Part shown: piece after piece, positions 54,354 to 62,276 of the stretch
Numbering within the stretch: position 1 is the first letter of the stretch
How the letters are laid out: each line of letters opens with the position of its first letter
Source of the DNA: Pedobacter lusitanus
Lineage (GTDB): Bacteria > Bacteroidota > Bacteroidia > Sphingobacteriales > Sphingobacteriaceae
DNA length: 64,000 nucleotides
NCBI RefSeq assembly: GCF_040026395.1
Contig: NZ_CP157278.1
Location: 2,976,001-3,040,000 of the forward strand
Direction: 5' to 3'
Program-made: the position numbers and the translations under genes
Notes under the pieces: model-generated
The model's input: the letters and a program-made list of their open reading frames with translations, nothing else
Databases searched by the model: none
Told to the model about the DNA's origin: nothing

Positions 54354-56189
54354 ATGAACTATAAGCTTTTTATGTACAAAAACAATCTTGTTCAAACCAT
54401 TGCAGTTTGCTTTCTTGCCATTTCGACCTTTAGTGCCTGCGCACAGGAACATCAAAAAAATGAAGAACTGTTAAAAGTCAATTCTAATATCCTGCAGCAT
54501 ACTGTCTTACTCAACAATCAGAACAGTATCATTCCTTTAACTGAACTGGAAAAGAAGAACATTGCTTCAGTCAGTCTGGGTTTTGCTTTTCAGAACGTAT
54601 CAGATAGTTTACTGAATAAATATGCTAAAGTCACTTCTTTCAGCTCTGCCAGCTATGAAAACTCACCCGAGCTCGGGAAACTGGAAAATGACCTGAAATT
54701 TTTCAATACCATAATTATCTCCATTACTGATCAGGAAGCACCTAAAGCCAGATATATCAATTTTATCAATTCCATAGCTAAAAGCAAATCGGTCATTATA
54801 GCCTTATATGGCCAGCAGACAAATCTGGCCCCATTTGATTCCTTAACTGCCCCGATCCTGTGGAGCCAGGATAAAAACATACAGGCCGCATCACTGATTC
54901 CGCAGCTGATTTTCGGAGGCATAGCAGCAGGCAATAAATTAACCCGTAATATCTCTGCCAGATTCCCGGCAGGCTCGGGTTATACCACAACCGTAACCCG
55001 TTTGAAATACACTATCCCTGAGGATGCAGGTGTAAATGCCGAAAATCTGCGGGAAATAGACGATATCACTGCCGAAGCCATCGCTGCCAGAGCTGCTCCG
55101 GGTATGGTGGTTTTAGTGGCAAAAGACGGTAAAGTAATCTTTAACAAAGCCTATGGCACCCATACTTATGACGGCCCGGCCGATAAAGTAACTGACATAT
55201 TCGATCTTGCCTCTATCACCAAGATTACCGCCACCACACCTATGGTAATGCGTCTGGTAGAACAAAACAAACTAAAACTGGACACCAATATCGGCGCTTA
55301 TATTGCCCTGGCACGTCCTACTGCGATGAATGACATACCTGTCCGTGAGGTGATGCTGCATCAGGCCGGCTTTATTCCATACATCCCCTTTCATGATGGT
55401 GTAAAACCCGGTGATCACAGTCCGGATTCTTCTGCTGCCTACCCGACTAAAGTAGCTGACGGGTATTTTATCAGAAAAGACTACTTCAAAGATGTCATGT
55501 GGCCGCAAATGCTGAACGCTCCCATCAGAACAAGAGGGAAATATGTTTACAGCGATATCAGCATGTATGTCATGAAAGATATTGCCGAACAGATCAGCGG
55601 AGAACATCTGAATGATTATGTGGCTGAAAACTTTTATGCCCCGCTGGGGATGCAGACTGCAGGTTTCCTTCCCAGAAACAGATTCAGTAAAGACCGTATC
55701 ATTCCTACAGAGAATGATACCTATTTCAGAAAAACCTTACTGGTTGGTTATGTACATGATCAGGGCGCTGCCCTTGTTGGCGGTGTGTCAGGCCATGCCG
55801 GCTTATTTGCCAGTACCAACGACATGGCTATCATGTTTCAGATGCTGCTTAATAAAGGAACCTATGGTGGTCAGCAATATTTCAAACCGCAAACCGTAGA
55901 CACCTTTACTGCACAACAGTCTAATATCAGCAGGAGAGGATTAGGATTTGATCGCTGGGACCCGAATCTGTCTAAAAAATATCCATCAGCCACAGCCTCG
56001 CCTCAAACTTACGGGCACACCGGTTATACAGGAACAGCTGTATGGGTAGATCAGGCAAGAGGTTTAATTTATGTGTTTTTATCTAACCGCGTTAATCCTT
56101 CGGTTACCAATAAACTCGTCAGTATGGGAATCCGTTCGCGTATTCAGGAGGTAATCAACAGTGCAATTGACAAAGGGATGGAAAAATAA
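54354..56189 (+). CDS. Secreted serine hydrolase (beta-lactamase/esterase class) with GH3-C-like N domain
   Basis: 611-residue lipoprotein-type protein (lipobox FSAC). Residues about 30-215 resemble the C-terminal alpha/beta-sandwich domain of glycoside hydrolase family 3, without the catalytic GH3 barrel. The rest is a class C beta-lactamase-like domain: the nucleophile is in DLASITKITA (SITK as SxxK), followed by KYVYSDISM and GHTGYTGTAVWVD near the end. Such fusions, usually with a complete GH3 part, are typical of Bacteroidota; this one seems to keep only the non-catalytic GH3 domain. Likely acts on cell-wall peptides or other exported substrates. ATG 54354 or 54372 are equally possible starts. 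Confidence 0.82.
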   Translation: MNYKLFMYKNNLVQTIAVCFLAISTFSACAQEHQKNEELLKVNSNILQHTVLLNNQNSIIPLTELEKKNIASVSLGFAFQNVSDSLLNKYAKVTSFSSASYENSPELGKLENDLKFFNTIIISITDQEAPKARYINFINSIAKSKSVIIALYGQQTNLAPFDSLTAPILWSQDKNIQAASLIPQLIFGGIAAGNKLTRNISARFPAGSGYTTTVTRLKYTIPEDAGVNAENLREIDDITAEAIAARAAPGMVVLVAKDGKVIFNKAYGTHTYDGPADKVTDIFDLASITKITATTPMVMRLVEQNKLKLDTNIGAYIALARPTAMNDIPVREVMLHQAGFIPYIPFHDGVKPGDHSPDSSAAYPTKVADGYFIRKDYFKDVMWPQMLNAPIRTRGKYVYSDISMYVMKDIAEQISGEHLNDYVAENFYAPLGMQTAGFLPRNRFSKDRIIPTENDTYFRKTLLVGYVHDQGAALVGGVSGHAGLFASTNDMAIMFQMLLNKGTYGGQQYFKPQTVDTFTAQQSNISRRGLGFDRWDPNLSKKYPSATASPQTYGHTGYTGTAVWVDQARGLIYVFLSNRVNPSVTNKLVSMGIRSRIQEVINSAIDKGMEK

Positions 56190-56304
56190 ATCTAGCTCTA
56201 AAACAGGGCGATATAAAATTAAACCGTTTTTTTTGCTGAGAGATTTTGTATTCAGTATCAATTTTCCTATAATTGCACCCGGTTAGCGAATAACCTGCTT
56301 TAAA

Positions 56305-56377
<73 letters not shown>

Positions 56378-56386
56378 CGGAATAAC

Positions 56387-56419
56387 AAAAAAGGGTTCAT
56401 GAAAATGAACCCTTTTTTT
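56387..56419. terminator. Terminator after tRNA-Thr, likely bidirectional
   Basis: AAAAAAGGGTTCAT pairs with ATGAACCCTTTTTT around GAAA. It serves the tRNA on the plus strand and the converging oxygenase gene, which ends 15 bases later. Confidence 0.85.
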
Positions 56420-56433
56420 ATGCTTAAGATTTC

Positions 56434-57396
56434 TTATTTCTTTAAGCCTATTTCTCTCAGACGTTCATCCAGATATTCTCCCGCTGTCATATCAGAATAT
56501 ACTTTTGGATGCGCTTCATCCACACAAGAATCAAGACTTGTCAAATCCATATCAGAACGTGGGTGCAGGAAGAACGGAACTGAAAAACGTGAAGTTTTCA
56601 TTAATTCTCTTGGCGGGTTAACCACTCTGTGTGTAGTAGAACGAAGTTTATTATTAGTCAAACGCTGCAACATATCACCTACGTTGACAACGATATCAGA
56701 GTGATGTGCTTTAATCGGCAACCATTCATTACTGCGTGTCAATACTTCCAGACCGTCAGCACTTGCGCCGATCAGTAAAGTGATCAGGTTAATATCTTCA
56801 TGCGCACCGGCACGAACAGCATCATCAGGCAATGCATCAGGATTTTCAATAGGGAAATAATGAATACCTCTTAAAATTGAATTTCCATTGTGCACATGTT
56901 TATCAAAATAATCAATTGGTAAATTCAGATAAGTAGCAATTGCTCTTAACAGGTGTTTACCATTACTTTCCAGTTTCTGATAAACTTCAGTAGTTATTTC
57001 GTTGAATTCCGGAATTTCTTCCAGGTACTCATTATCAGGATATTCATTTTTGATCGCATCTCCGTCAACTACAGTCTGACCAATCTGCCAGAATTCTTTA
57101 AGATCTGCTGTTTTAGCTCCCTTAGCAGTTTCTTTACCAGGACTGGTATAACCACGCTGTCCGGCAAGCTCTGGTTTTTCATATTTAGCTTTCTGATCTG
57201 CAGGCAGACGAAAAACTCCCTGGATATTCTGATATAATTTATCAATCAGCTCCTGACTTAAACCATGGTTTGTAATCGTTACAAAACCTGAATCATTAAA
57301 GGCTCTGCCCAGTTCATCAGAAAATTTTTTACGGTCCTGTTCTGTTCCGTCAATATAAGAACCCAGATCTAAGGTTGGAATATAAGGTGTAGACAT
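56434..57396 (-). CDS. 2-oxoglutarate/Fe(II)-dependent oxygenase, isopenicillin-N-synthase family
   Basis: 320 residues of the IPNS-like branch of non-haem iron oxygenases. The N-terminal DIOX_N-type region begins IPTLDLGSYIDGTEQDRKKF. The iron-binding triad is present (His and Asp in GAHEDINLITLL, His in TTHRVVNPP) and the oxoacid-binding RFSVPFFLHP (Arg-x-Ser) follows. The family oxidises varied small substrates; nothing nearby indicates a pathway, so no function is proposed beyond the reaction class. Confidence 0.88.
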   Translation of the reverse strand: MSTPYIPTLDLGSYIDGTEQDRKKFSDELGRAFNDSGFVTITNHGLSQELIDKLYQNIQGVFRLPADQKAKYEKPELAGQRGYTSPGKETAKGAKTADLKEFWQIGQTVVDGDAIKNEYPDNEYLEEIPEFNEITTEVYQKLESNGKHLLRAIATYLNLPIDYFDKHVHNGNSILRGIHYFPIENPDALPDDAVRAGAHEDINLITLLIGASADGLEVLTRSNEWLPIKAHHSDIVVNVGDMLQRLTNNKLRSTTHRVVNPPRELMKTSRFSVPFFLHPRSDMDLTSLDSCVDEAHPKVYSDMTAGEYLDERLREIGLKK

Positions 57397-57760
57397 AATA
57401 TTTGCTTAATGTTTGAATCGAAATTATAAAACAATTGTTAATAAAGCTGTCTATTACAGATTAAACAGACATATAACTCTAATTTACAATAAATTAAGTT
57501 ATTAACATTTATGAATCCTGATTATTTATTGTTAAGAACAAATATGATTATGACTTTGTCTGAAACCTGTCCGGGATTATAAAACAGCTTCAGTACCCTA
57601 TAAATCTAATCAATTATAATCAGCTATTCAGCAGAGTGTATTTATCAGTAAACTGTCAATTTAGACAGGATTAACCCAATTCTAAAACCACAGCGTTTAT
57701 AGCTCCGTATACTTGATATATAATTCAATCTATTCATTTCATATTCTAAATATAGTCCAG
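57397..57760. other. Intergenic, divergent promoters
   Basis: No gene. It lies between the divergent oxygenase and msrA genes. It holds AT-rich promoter-like sequence but no clear TAnnTTTG next to either start. Confidence 0.4.
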
Positions 57761-58360
57761 ATGAAATATCTCACAATTATCGTTTTAATCCTTTTATCGG
57801 TAAACGGTGCCAATGCACAGCAGAAAAAGCTGGAGACAGCCACCTTTGGTATGGGCTGCTTCTGGTGCTCCGAAGCATTATTCCAGAAGTTAGATGGCGT
57901 AAGTGCAGTCAAGTCCGGTTATGAAGGCGGACAGCTGGCTAACCCAAGCTATGAGGAAGTCTGCTCCGGCACAACCGGACATGCTGAAGTGATTCAGTTA
58001 AGCTACGACCCGGCTAAGATCTCTTATGATGAATTACTGGAAGTATTCTGGAAGAGTCATGACCCGACAACACTAAACCGCCAGGGAGCTGATACAGGCA
58101 CACAATACCGTTCAGTAGTATTCTATAATTCACCTGAGCAGAAAACCGCAGCAGAACACTATAAAGCGGAACTCAATAAAACCAACGCTTTCGGGAAACC
58201 GGTAGTTACGGAGATCACCAAAGCACAGCCTTTTTACAAAGCCGAAAGCTATCACCAGGATTATTTCAACAAAAATTCGAACCAGCCCTACTGCAGACTG
58301 GTTATCCTGCCAAAAATGGAAAAACTGGAAAAGATATTCAAAGCCAAACTGAAACACTAA
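57761..58360 (+). CDS. msrA: Peptide-methionine (S)-S-oxide reductase, exported
   Basis: Repairs oxidised methionine in proteins. The active-site GCFWC motif is present (FGMGCFWCSEALFQ), followed by GYEGGQLANPSYEEVCSGTT and the closing YHQDYF. An N-terminal signal peptide (MKYLTIIVLILLSVNGANA) indicates export, so it acts in the periplasm or outside. The MsrB domain is not fused. The ATG at 57761 fits the signal peptide; an in-frame ATG at 57713 adds a non-signal-like stretch. Confidence 0.95.
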   Translation: MKYLTIIVLILLSVNGANAQQKKLETATFGMGCFWCSEALFQKLDGVSAVKSGYEGGQLANPSYEEVCSGTTGHAEVIQLSYDPAKISYDELLEVFWKSHDPTTLNRQGADTGTQYRSVVFYNSPEQKTAAEHYKAELNKTNAFGKPVVTEITKAQPFYKAESYHQDYFNKNSNQPYCRLVILPKMEKLEKIFKAKLKH

Positions 58361-58410
58361 ATTCTATTGAGTCTGAATATTCAATTTCTTTTGCAGGACC
58401 TGAATAGCAA

Positions 58411-58460
58411 AACATAAAAAAAGGTGGCCGGATTAATATCCGGCCACCTTTTTTTATGTT
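58411..58460. terminator. Strong bidirectional terminator
   Basis: Perfect 23-base arms (58411-58433 and 58438-58460) with a TAAT loop and A/T tracts. It lies between convergent msrA and the SGNH lipoprotein gene. Confidence 0.92.
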
Positions 58461-58485
58461 TTCAAATTTTAAATCCTCTGCTAAA

Positions 58486-59802
58486 TTACGGGAATTTTAC
58501 ACCTCTGTATTTAGTTACATCCACAATTGGAACACTTGAACCATATTGTGCATTGATAGATTTGATAAATTCGTTAGCTACAATGGCATAACCCATTGGA
58601 GTCAGGTGAATACCATCCAGAGAGAAAAGGTTACCCGATATATAAGCTGCGCTAACCAGTGCACCATTTACTGTTCTGCCAGCTGCATAACTTTTGAATA
58701 CCGCATTCGCGTCAACAAAAGCAAGACCGTTTGCTGCTGCTACAGATTTAATGGTTGCATTATATGAATTGGTATAATCTACCACTATAGCGGCTTCAGC
58801 TTTATCCAGCACATATTTACTTTCAACAGGATTTAACGGGTGCAGACCGTAAGGAATACCTGCCGCATTTGGTTTACCAATTACATTTGCCGCCTTTAAA
58901 GGAAGCAGGAAATAATCTTCTGCTGTGGCAGGTCTTGGTGCTCCTGTACCAGGCTGAATAAAGATATTCTGAACTTGCGGTTGTGATTTCTGAATAACAT
59001 CTAACAGAGCTTTCAAAGTAACTGTAGTAAAATATGGCGTACTTAAAACATCAGGGATGTTTGCTACTACACCTTTCGCTGCTCCGGAACCACCACCTTT
59101 AACCATAGTACCGGCAGCAAGATTATATAACTGCGTAAAAAGTGCTTTATCAGTAGGAAAATCAGCTGCTACAGCCCCACCACCAGTTGCATAACCCAGA
59201 ACGTCGTTATTACCTAACCACATACTGAAAAAAGTAAATGGTTTAGAATTCACGAAATTAAGATAAGGAACTGTATTTGCCGGTGAAGTGTTAGGCAACA
59301 AGCGTTCAAAATAAGGATTCACGTTACCATAATAAGTAAGTGTGATATGGTTTAACCTGATTCCCGGTACACCGTAGTTATTCAGATCTCCCGTGTATTT
59401 GGCAAAAAGAGGAACTGTACCAAAACCCGGTACTGTTGCCGAACCAATTACTGCCTGAGCCGGTACATCTGTAATTATCGGATCAGAGGGAGAAGTAAAG
59501 CCGGTTAATTTTTTGTAACCTGATCCATCTGCCTGGTTAGCATTGAAAAAAGGTGTACTGAAAGTACCGCCGCCAACAGTCTGCATTTGCGTAGCAATCA
59601 TTAATGGAAATGAGTTCTGTTGTCCGTCCAGATATAATCCGCCATCTGCGAAACCTGAGGTTAAAGAGTTTCCGACTGCGATATATCTTGAAAAATCAGC
59701 ACTTCCTTTGCTGGGGGTAACGGTTTTTAAATCTGGCTTGCAGGACGCTGCTGCAACAACAGCAACTGCAAGTATACTTCTGAATATAAATTTCGAGTTC
59801 AT
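58486..59802 (-). CDS. SGNH/GDSL hydrolase lipoprotein
   Basis: Exported esterase/lipase-like protein of 438 residues with a lipoprotein signal peptide (MNSKFIFRSILAVAVVAAASC). The block I nucleophile is in AVGNSLTSGFADGG (Ser in GNSL), block III in WLGNNDVLG, and the C-terminal catalytic Asp-x-x-His in DGIHLTPMGYAI. Between the blocks the domain is enlarged compared with small GDSL enzymes. It lies 20 bases after the FadL-like gene on the same strand. An in-frame start 27 bases upstream would make the two genes overlap but lacks the lipobox spacing. Esterase plus FadL-type porin suggests use of esterified long-chain lipids. Confidence 0.88.
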   Translation of the reverse strand: MNSKFIFRSILAVAVVAAASCKPDLKTVTPSKGSADFSRYIAVGNSLTSGFADGGLYLDGQQNSFPLMIATQMQTVGGGTFSTPFFNANQADGSGYKKLTGFTSPSDPIITDVPAQAVIGSATVPGFGTVPLFAKYTGDLNNYGVPGIRLNHITLTYYGNVNPYFERLLPNTSPANTVPYLNFVNSKPFTFFSMWLGNNDVLGYATGGGAVAADFPTDKALFTQLYNLAAGTMVKGGGSGAAKGVVANIPDVLSTPYFTTVTLKALLDVIQKSQPQVQNIFIQPGTGAPRPATAEDYFLLPLKAANVIGKPNAAGIPYGLHPLNPVESKYVLDKAEAAIVVDYTNSYNATIKSVAAANGLAFVDANAVFKSYAAGRTVNGALVSAAYISGNLFSLDGIHLTPMGYAIVANEFIKSINAQYGSSVPIVDVTKYRGVKFP

Positions 59803-59822
59803 AATGTTTTGCTGAAAGGTGA

Positions 59823-61037
59823 TTACCATTTATAAGATAAAGAAAGACCAGGGATATAAGCAACAGTCTTGAAGGTACCGCTTAAACCTGTCTCCAGATT
59901 GGTCTCATTTCTTGATTTAATATTTTCATACAAGAAAGATAAATCAATGCTGAATCTTTCAGACGCTTTGTAACCTAAACCAGCACTTAGCAGGATACGG
60001 TTTGCATCCGGTATTTCCGGTGTTACATAACCTTTTCCAACCGGTGTGAAAGCATAAGCAGCTCCCAGTCTTAAAGCCAGACGGTCAGTAGCCATATTCT
60101 GAATACCTACACGTACCGCACCACCATCATGATAATTTCTTGGAGAGTGTGTATCCGGAATTCTTGAATTGTTATTATATTCAAGTACAAGCGCTTTATA
60201 TTTACTCCAGTGAACCCAGTTGGCATCAACTGCGATAATCGTTTTTGAAGACGGATAAAATCCTAAACCAATTGAAGAAGTAGCCGGTAAAGGTAAATTA
60301 GCACTGAATTTAGTAGGGAAGCCATCCTGCAATGCACCCGGAACCTTAAATATAGCATCCGCATCTTTTACCTGTGCAGTTACCTGCGAACGGTGACTCA
60401 CACCAATAGTTACGCCTGAAACAGTTTCTACGTAGATACCTGCATTCCAGCCAAAATCATTTGAATTTCCTTTAAGCTGCGCAGTTCCCGAAGTCCCGTC
60501 GTTTAAAGTAAGCGGAATCCCTCTTCTTAAATCAACTTTTCCTCTTGAATAAACCAAACCCGCACCAATACCGATATGATCAGTAATTTTGTAACTCAGC
60601 GTTGGCTGAACATAAATAGCCTGCAGATCCAGTGAGGTAACAGCATATTTACCTGTCCAGTTCGGATCCCAGTGTACCGCACCACCAAATGGCACATAAA
60701 CACCCAAACCAAAACGCAGTCTGTTATTAGGATTTCCGAATACAGCATAAGCTGCCGGTGGGAACGTTAATTTTTCTTTCGTGTATTCAGTAAGGTTAGA
60801 ACCGTTTTCTCTGAAAGCTGCTTTCAGGAAAATTGCACTCGCACCCGCCTGTACACCATTCTTTTTAAGGAATGATACAGCTCCAGGGTTAAAAAACACT
60901 GCTGCTTCATCTAAAGCGACCCCTGTACCTGCTCCGCCCATTGCGGTTTGCTTTTGCCCCTGAAGGTTAACCTGGAAGGCCTGGGAGTAGCCCAGAATAG
61001 GCACTGCCAGTAAAAAACTTAGTAGAATCTTTTTCAT
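59823..61037 (-). CDS. FadL/OmpP1-family outer-membrane transporter
   Basis: 404-residue beta-barrel with signal peptide (MKKILLSFLLAVPILGYSQA). The N-terminal hatch region AFQVNLQGQKQTAMGGAGTG and ALDEAAVFFNPGAVSFLK are signatures of the FadL family, which imports hydrophobic compounds such as long-chain fatty acids across the outer membrane. Alternating hydrophobic strands fill the rest, ending with an aromatic strand and a terminal Trp (YIPGLSLSYKW), which fits barrel assembly by BamA. Forms an operon with the SGNH lipoprotein gene. Confidence 0.92.
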   Translation of the reverse strand: MKKILLSFLLAVPILGYSQAFQVNLQGQKQTAMGGAGTGVALDEAAVFFNPGAVSFLKKNGVQAGASAIFLKAAFRENGSNLTEYTKEKLTFPPAAYAVFGNPNNRLRFGLGVYVPFGGAVHWDPNWTGKYAVTSLDLQAIYVQPTLSYKITDHIGIGAGLVYSRGKVDLRRGIPLTLNDGTSGTAQLKGNSNDFGWNAGIYVETVSGVTIGVSHRSQVTAQVKDADAIFKVPGALQDGFPTKFSANLPLPATSSIGLGFYPSSKTIIAVDANWVHWSKYKALVLEYNNNSRIPDTHSPRNYHDGGAVRVGIQNMATDRLALRLGAAYAFTPVGKGYVTPEIPDANRILLSAGLGYKASERFSIDLSFLYENIKSRNETNLETGLSGTFKTVAYIPGLSLSYKW

Positions 61038-61310
61038 ATTTGGTTGGTATTAAATTGACGTTTTGTCTGCTCTTATAACCCGTTAATTTTATGCAAGCAT
61101 AACAATTAACGATTTTACTAAATAAATAAAACTTATCCAAATCTTATGACAGTTTTCTTTCATTCATTTAATTCAGTTCAACTTCTATAATATCATACAA
61201 AAGTAAAAACACAACCGCTTTTCACCAAAACTAAATAACATGTCTACATTTGTTAACACTGTTATTAATTAGATGTTCAAACAGATATATAACTCTAGAA
61301 AATAAAAAAT
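61038..61310. other. Intergenic, divergent promoters
   Basis: No gene; AT-rich region between the divergent FadL-like and nitroreductase genes. Confidence 0.4.
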
Positions 61311-61943
61311 ATGAGCTTAATAGATGCGCTTAAATGGCGGTACGCCACCAAAAAAATGAATGGAGAAAAGGTCCCGCAAGCTAAGGTTGACCAAATAGTT
61401 GAAGCTGCACGTCTTGCACCTACTTCTTCTGGATTACAGCCATTTAAAGTAATTGTGGTGACAAACCAGGAATTAAAGAAAAAAATACAGACTGTAGCTT
61501 TCGGGCAGACACAGATTGTTGATTCTTCACACTTGCTGATTTTTGCAGCATGGGATAATTACACTGAACAAAACATCAGATCTGTTTTTGCACGCACCAA
61601 TGCAGAACGTGGTTTACCTGACGAAACTCCATCAGATTACGAAATTCAATTAACTTCAAACTATACTACAAGAACTGAAGAGGTAAATTTCAACCATGCC
61701 GCAAGACAGGCTTATATTGGTTTTGGAGTAGCCCTTGCTGAGGCTGCCTTGCTAAAAGTTGATGCGACTCCAATGGAAGGATTCAATCCTGCCGAACTGG
61801 ATGAGCTTTTAGGCTTAAGACAAAGAGGTCTTCGCAGTGTAACCTTATTACCATTAGGCTACAGAAGCGAAAGTGAAGACTGGTTGGTTAACCTGAAAAA
61901 AGTGCGTACACCGGCTAATGAATTCATTATAGAATTTAATTAA
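61311..61943 (+). CDS. NAD(P)H-dependent oxidoreductase, nitroreductase family
   Basis: FMN-dependent nitroreductase/dihydropteridine-reductase-like protein (210 residues). It begins MSLIDALKWRYATKKMNGEK and contains the FMN-binding arginines (WRYATKK), SSGLQPFKVIVV, ARQAYIGFGVALAEAALL and PLGYRSESEDW, all usual for the NfsB-type group. Likely reduces quinones, nitro compounds or related substrates at the expense of NADPH. A terminator follows. Confidence 0.92.
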   Translation: MSLIDALKWRYATKKMNGEKVPQAKVDQIVEAARLAPTSSGLQPFKVIVVTNQELKKKIQTVAFGQTQIVDSSHLLIFAAWDNYTEQNIRSVFARTNAERGLPDETPSDYEIQLTSNYTTRTEEVNFNHAARQAYIGFGVALAEAALLKVDATPMEGFNPAELDELLGLRQRGLRSVTLLPLGYRSESEDWLVNLKKVRTPANEFIIEFN

Positions 61944-61960
61944 GACCATCCATCTTTTTT

Positions 61961-61993
61961 AAAAGGGAGTCCGGGAAACCAGGCTCCCTTTTT
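61961..61993 (+). terminator. Terminator after nitroreductase gene
   Basis: AAAAGGGAG and CTCCCTTTTT arms with an inner GG/CC pair, 18 bases after the stop. Confidence 0.75.
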
Positions 61994-62035
61994 CTGTTTA
62001 CAGCCTTCGCACCTCTGCCTGTAAGAGATAACTAT

Positions 62036-62109
62036 GAGTCCACCGCGAGTCCACAGTGAGTCCACGTTGAGTCCACCTTTTTGCGTAAAAAGGTGGACTC
62101 AGCGTGGAC
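62036..62109. repeat. 11-bp direct repeats merging into a 23-bp hairpin
   Basis: GAGTCCAC occurs four times with an 11-base period (62036, 62047, 62058, 62069). The last two copies form the left arm of an inverted repeat: 62060-62082 pairs with 62087-62109 with one mismatch, including the T and A tracts in the centre. No coding frame covers it. Confidence 0.75.
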
Positions 62110-62276
62110 CTGTTACTGACCTGCTATGGAAACAGACCATCCCTGTACTTAACACGATTACAACAGCGTCACATTTCTTGGCAAATGTCAAAATATGTTA
62201 AACGTTAACCGATCTTATGCAACCTCCTGCTTAAATCAATATATTAGCAAGATTAATCTTGCATCATAAGCTATTC
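62110..62276. other. Intergenic upstream of last gene
   Basis: No gene. It holds a weak promoter-like TAATCTTG about 25-30 bases before the last start codon. Confidence 0.4.

Noticed and set aside
62036..62076. Possible CRISPR array from the GAGTCCAC repeats
   Set aside because: The unit is 11 bases, only four copies, with 3-base spacers, and no cas gene is in the window.
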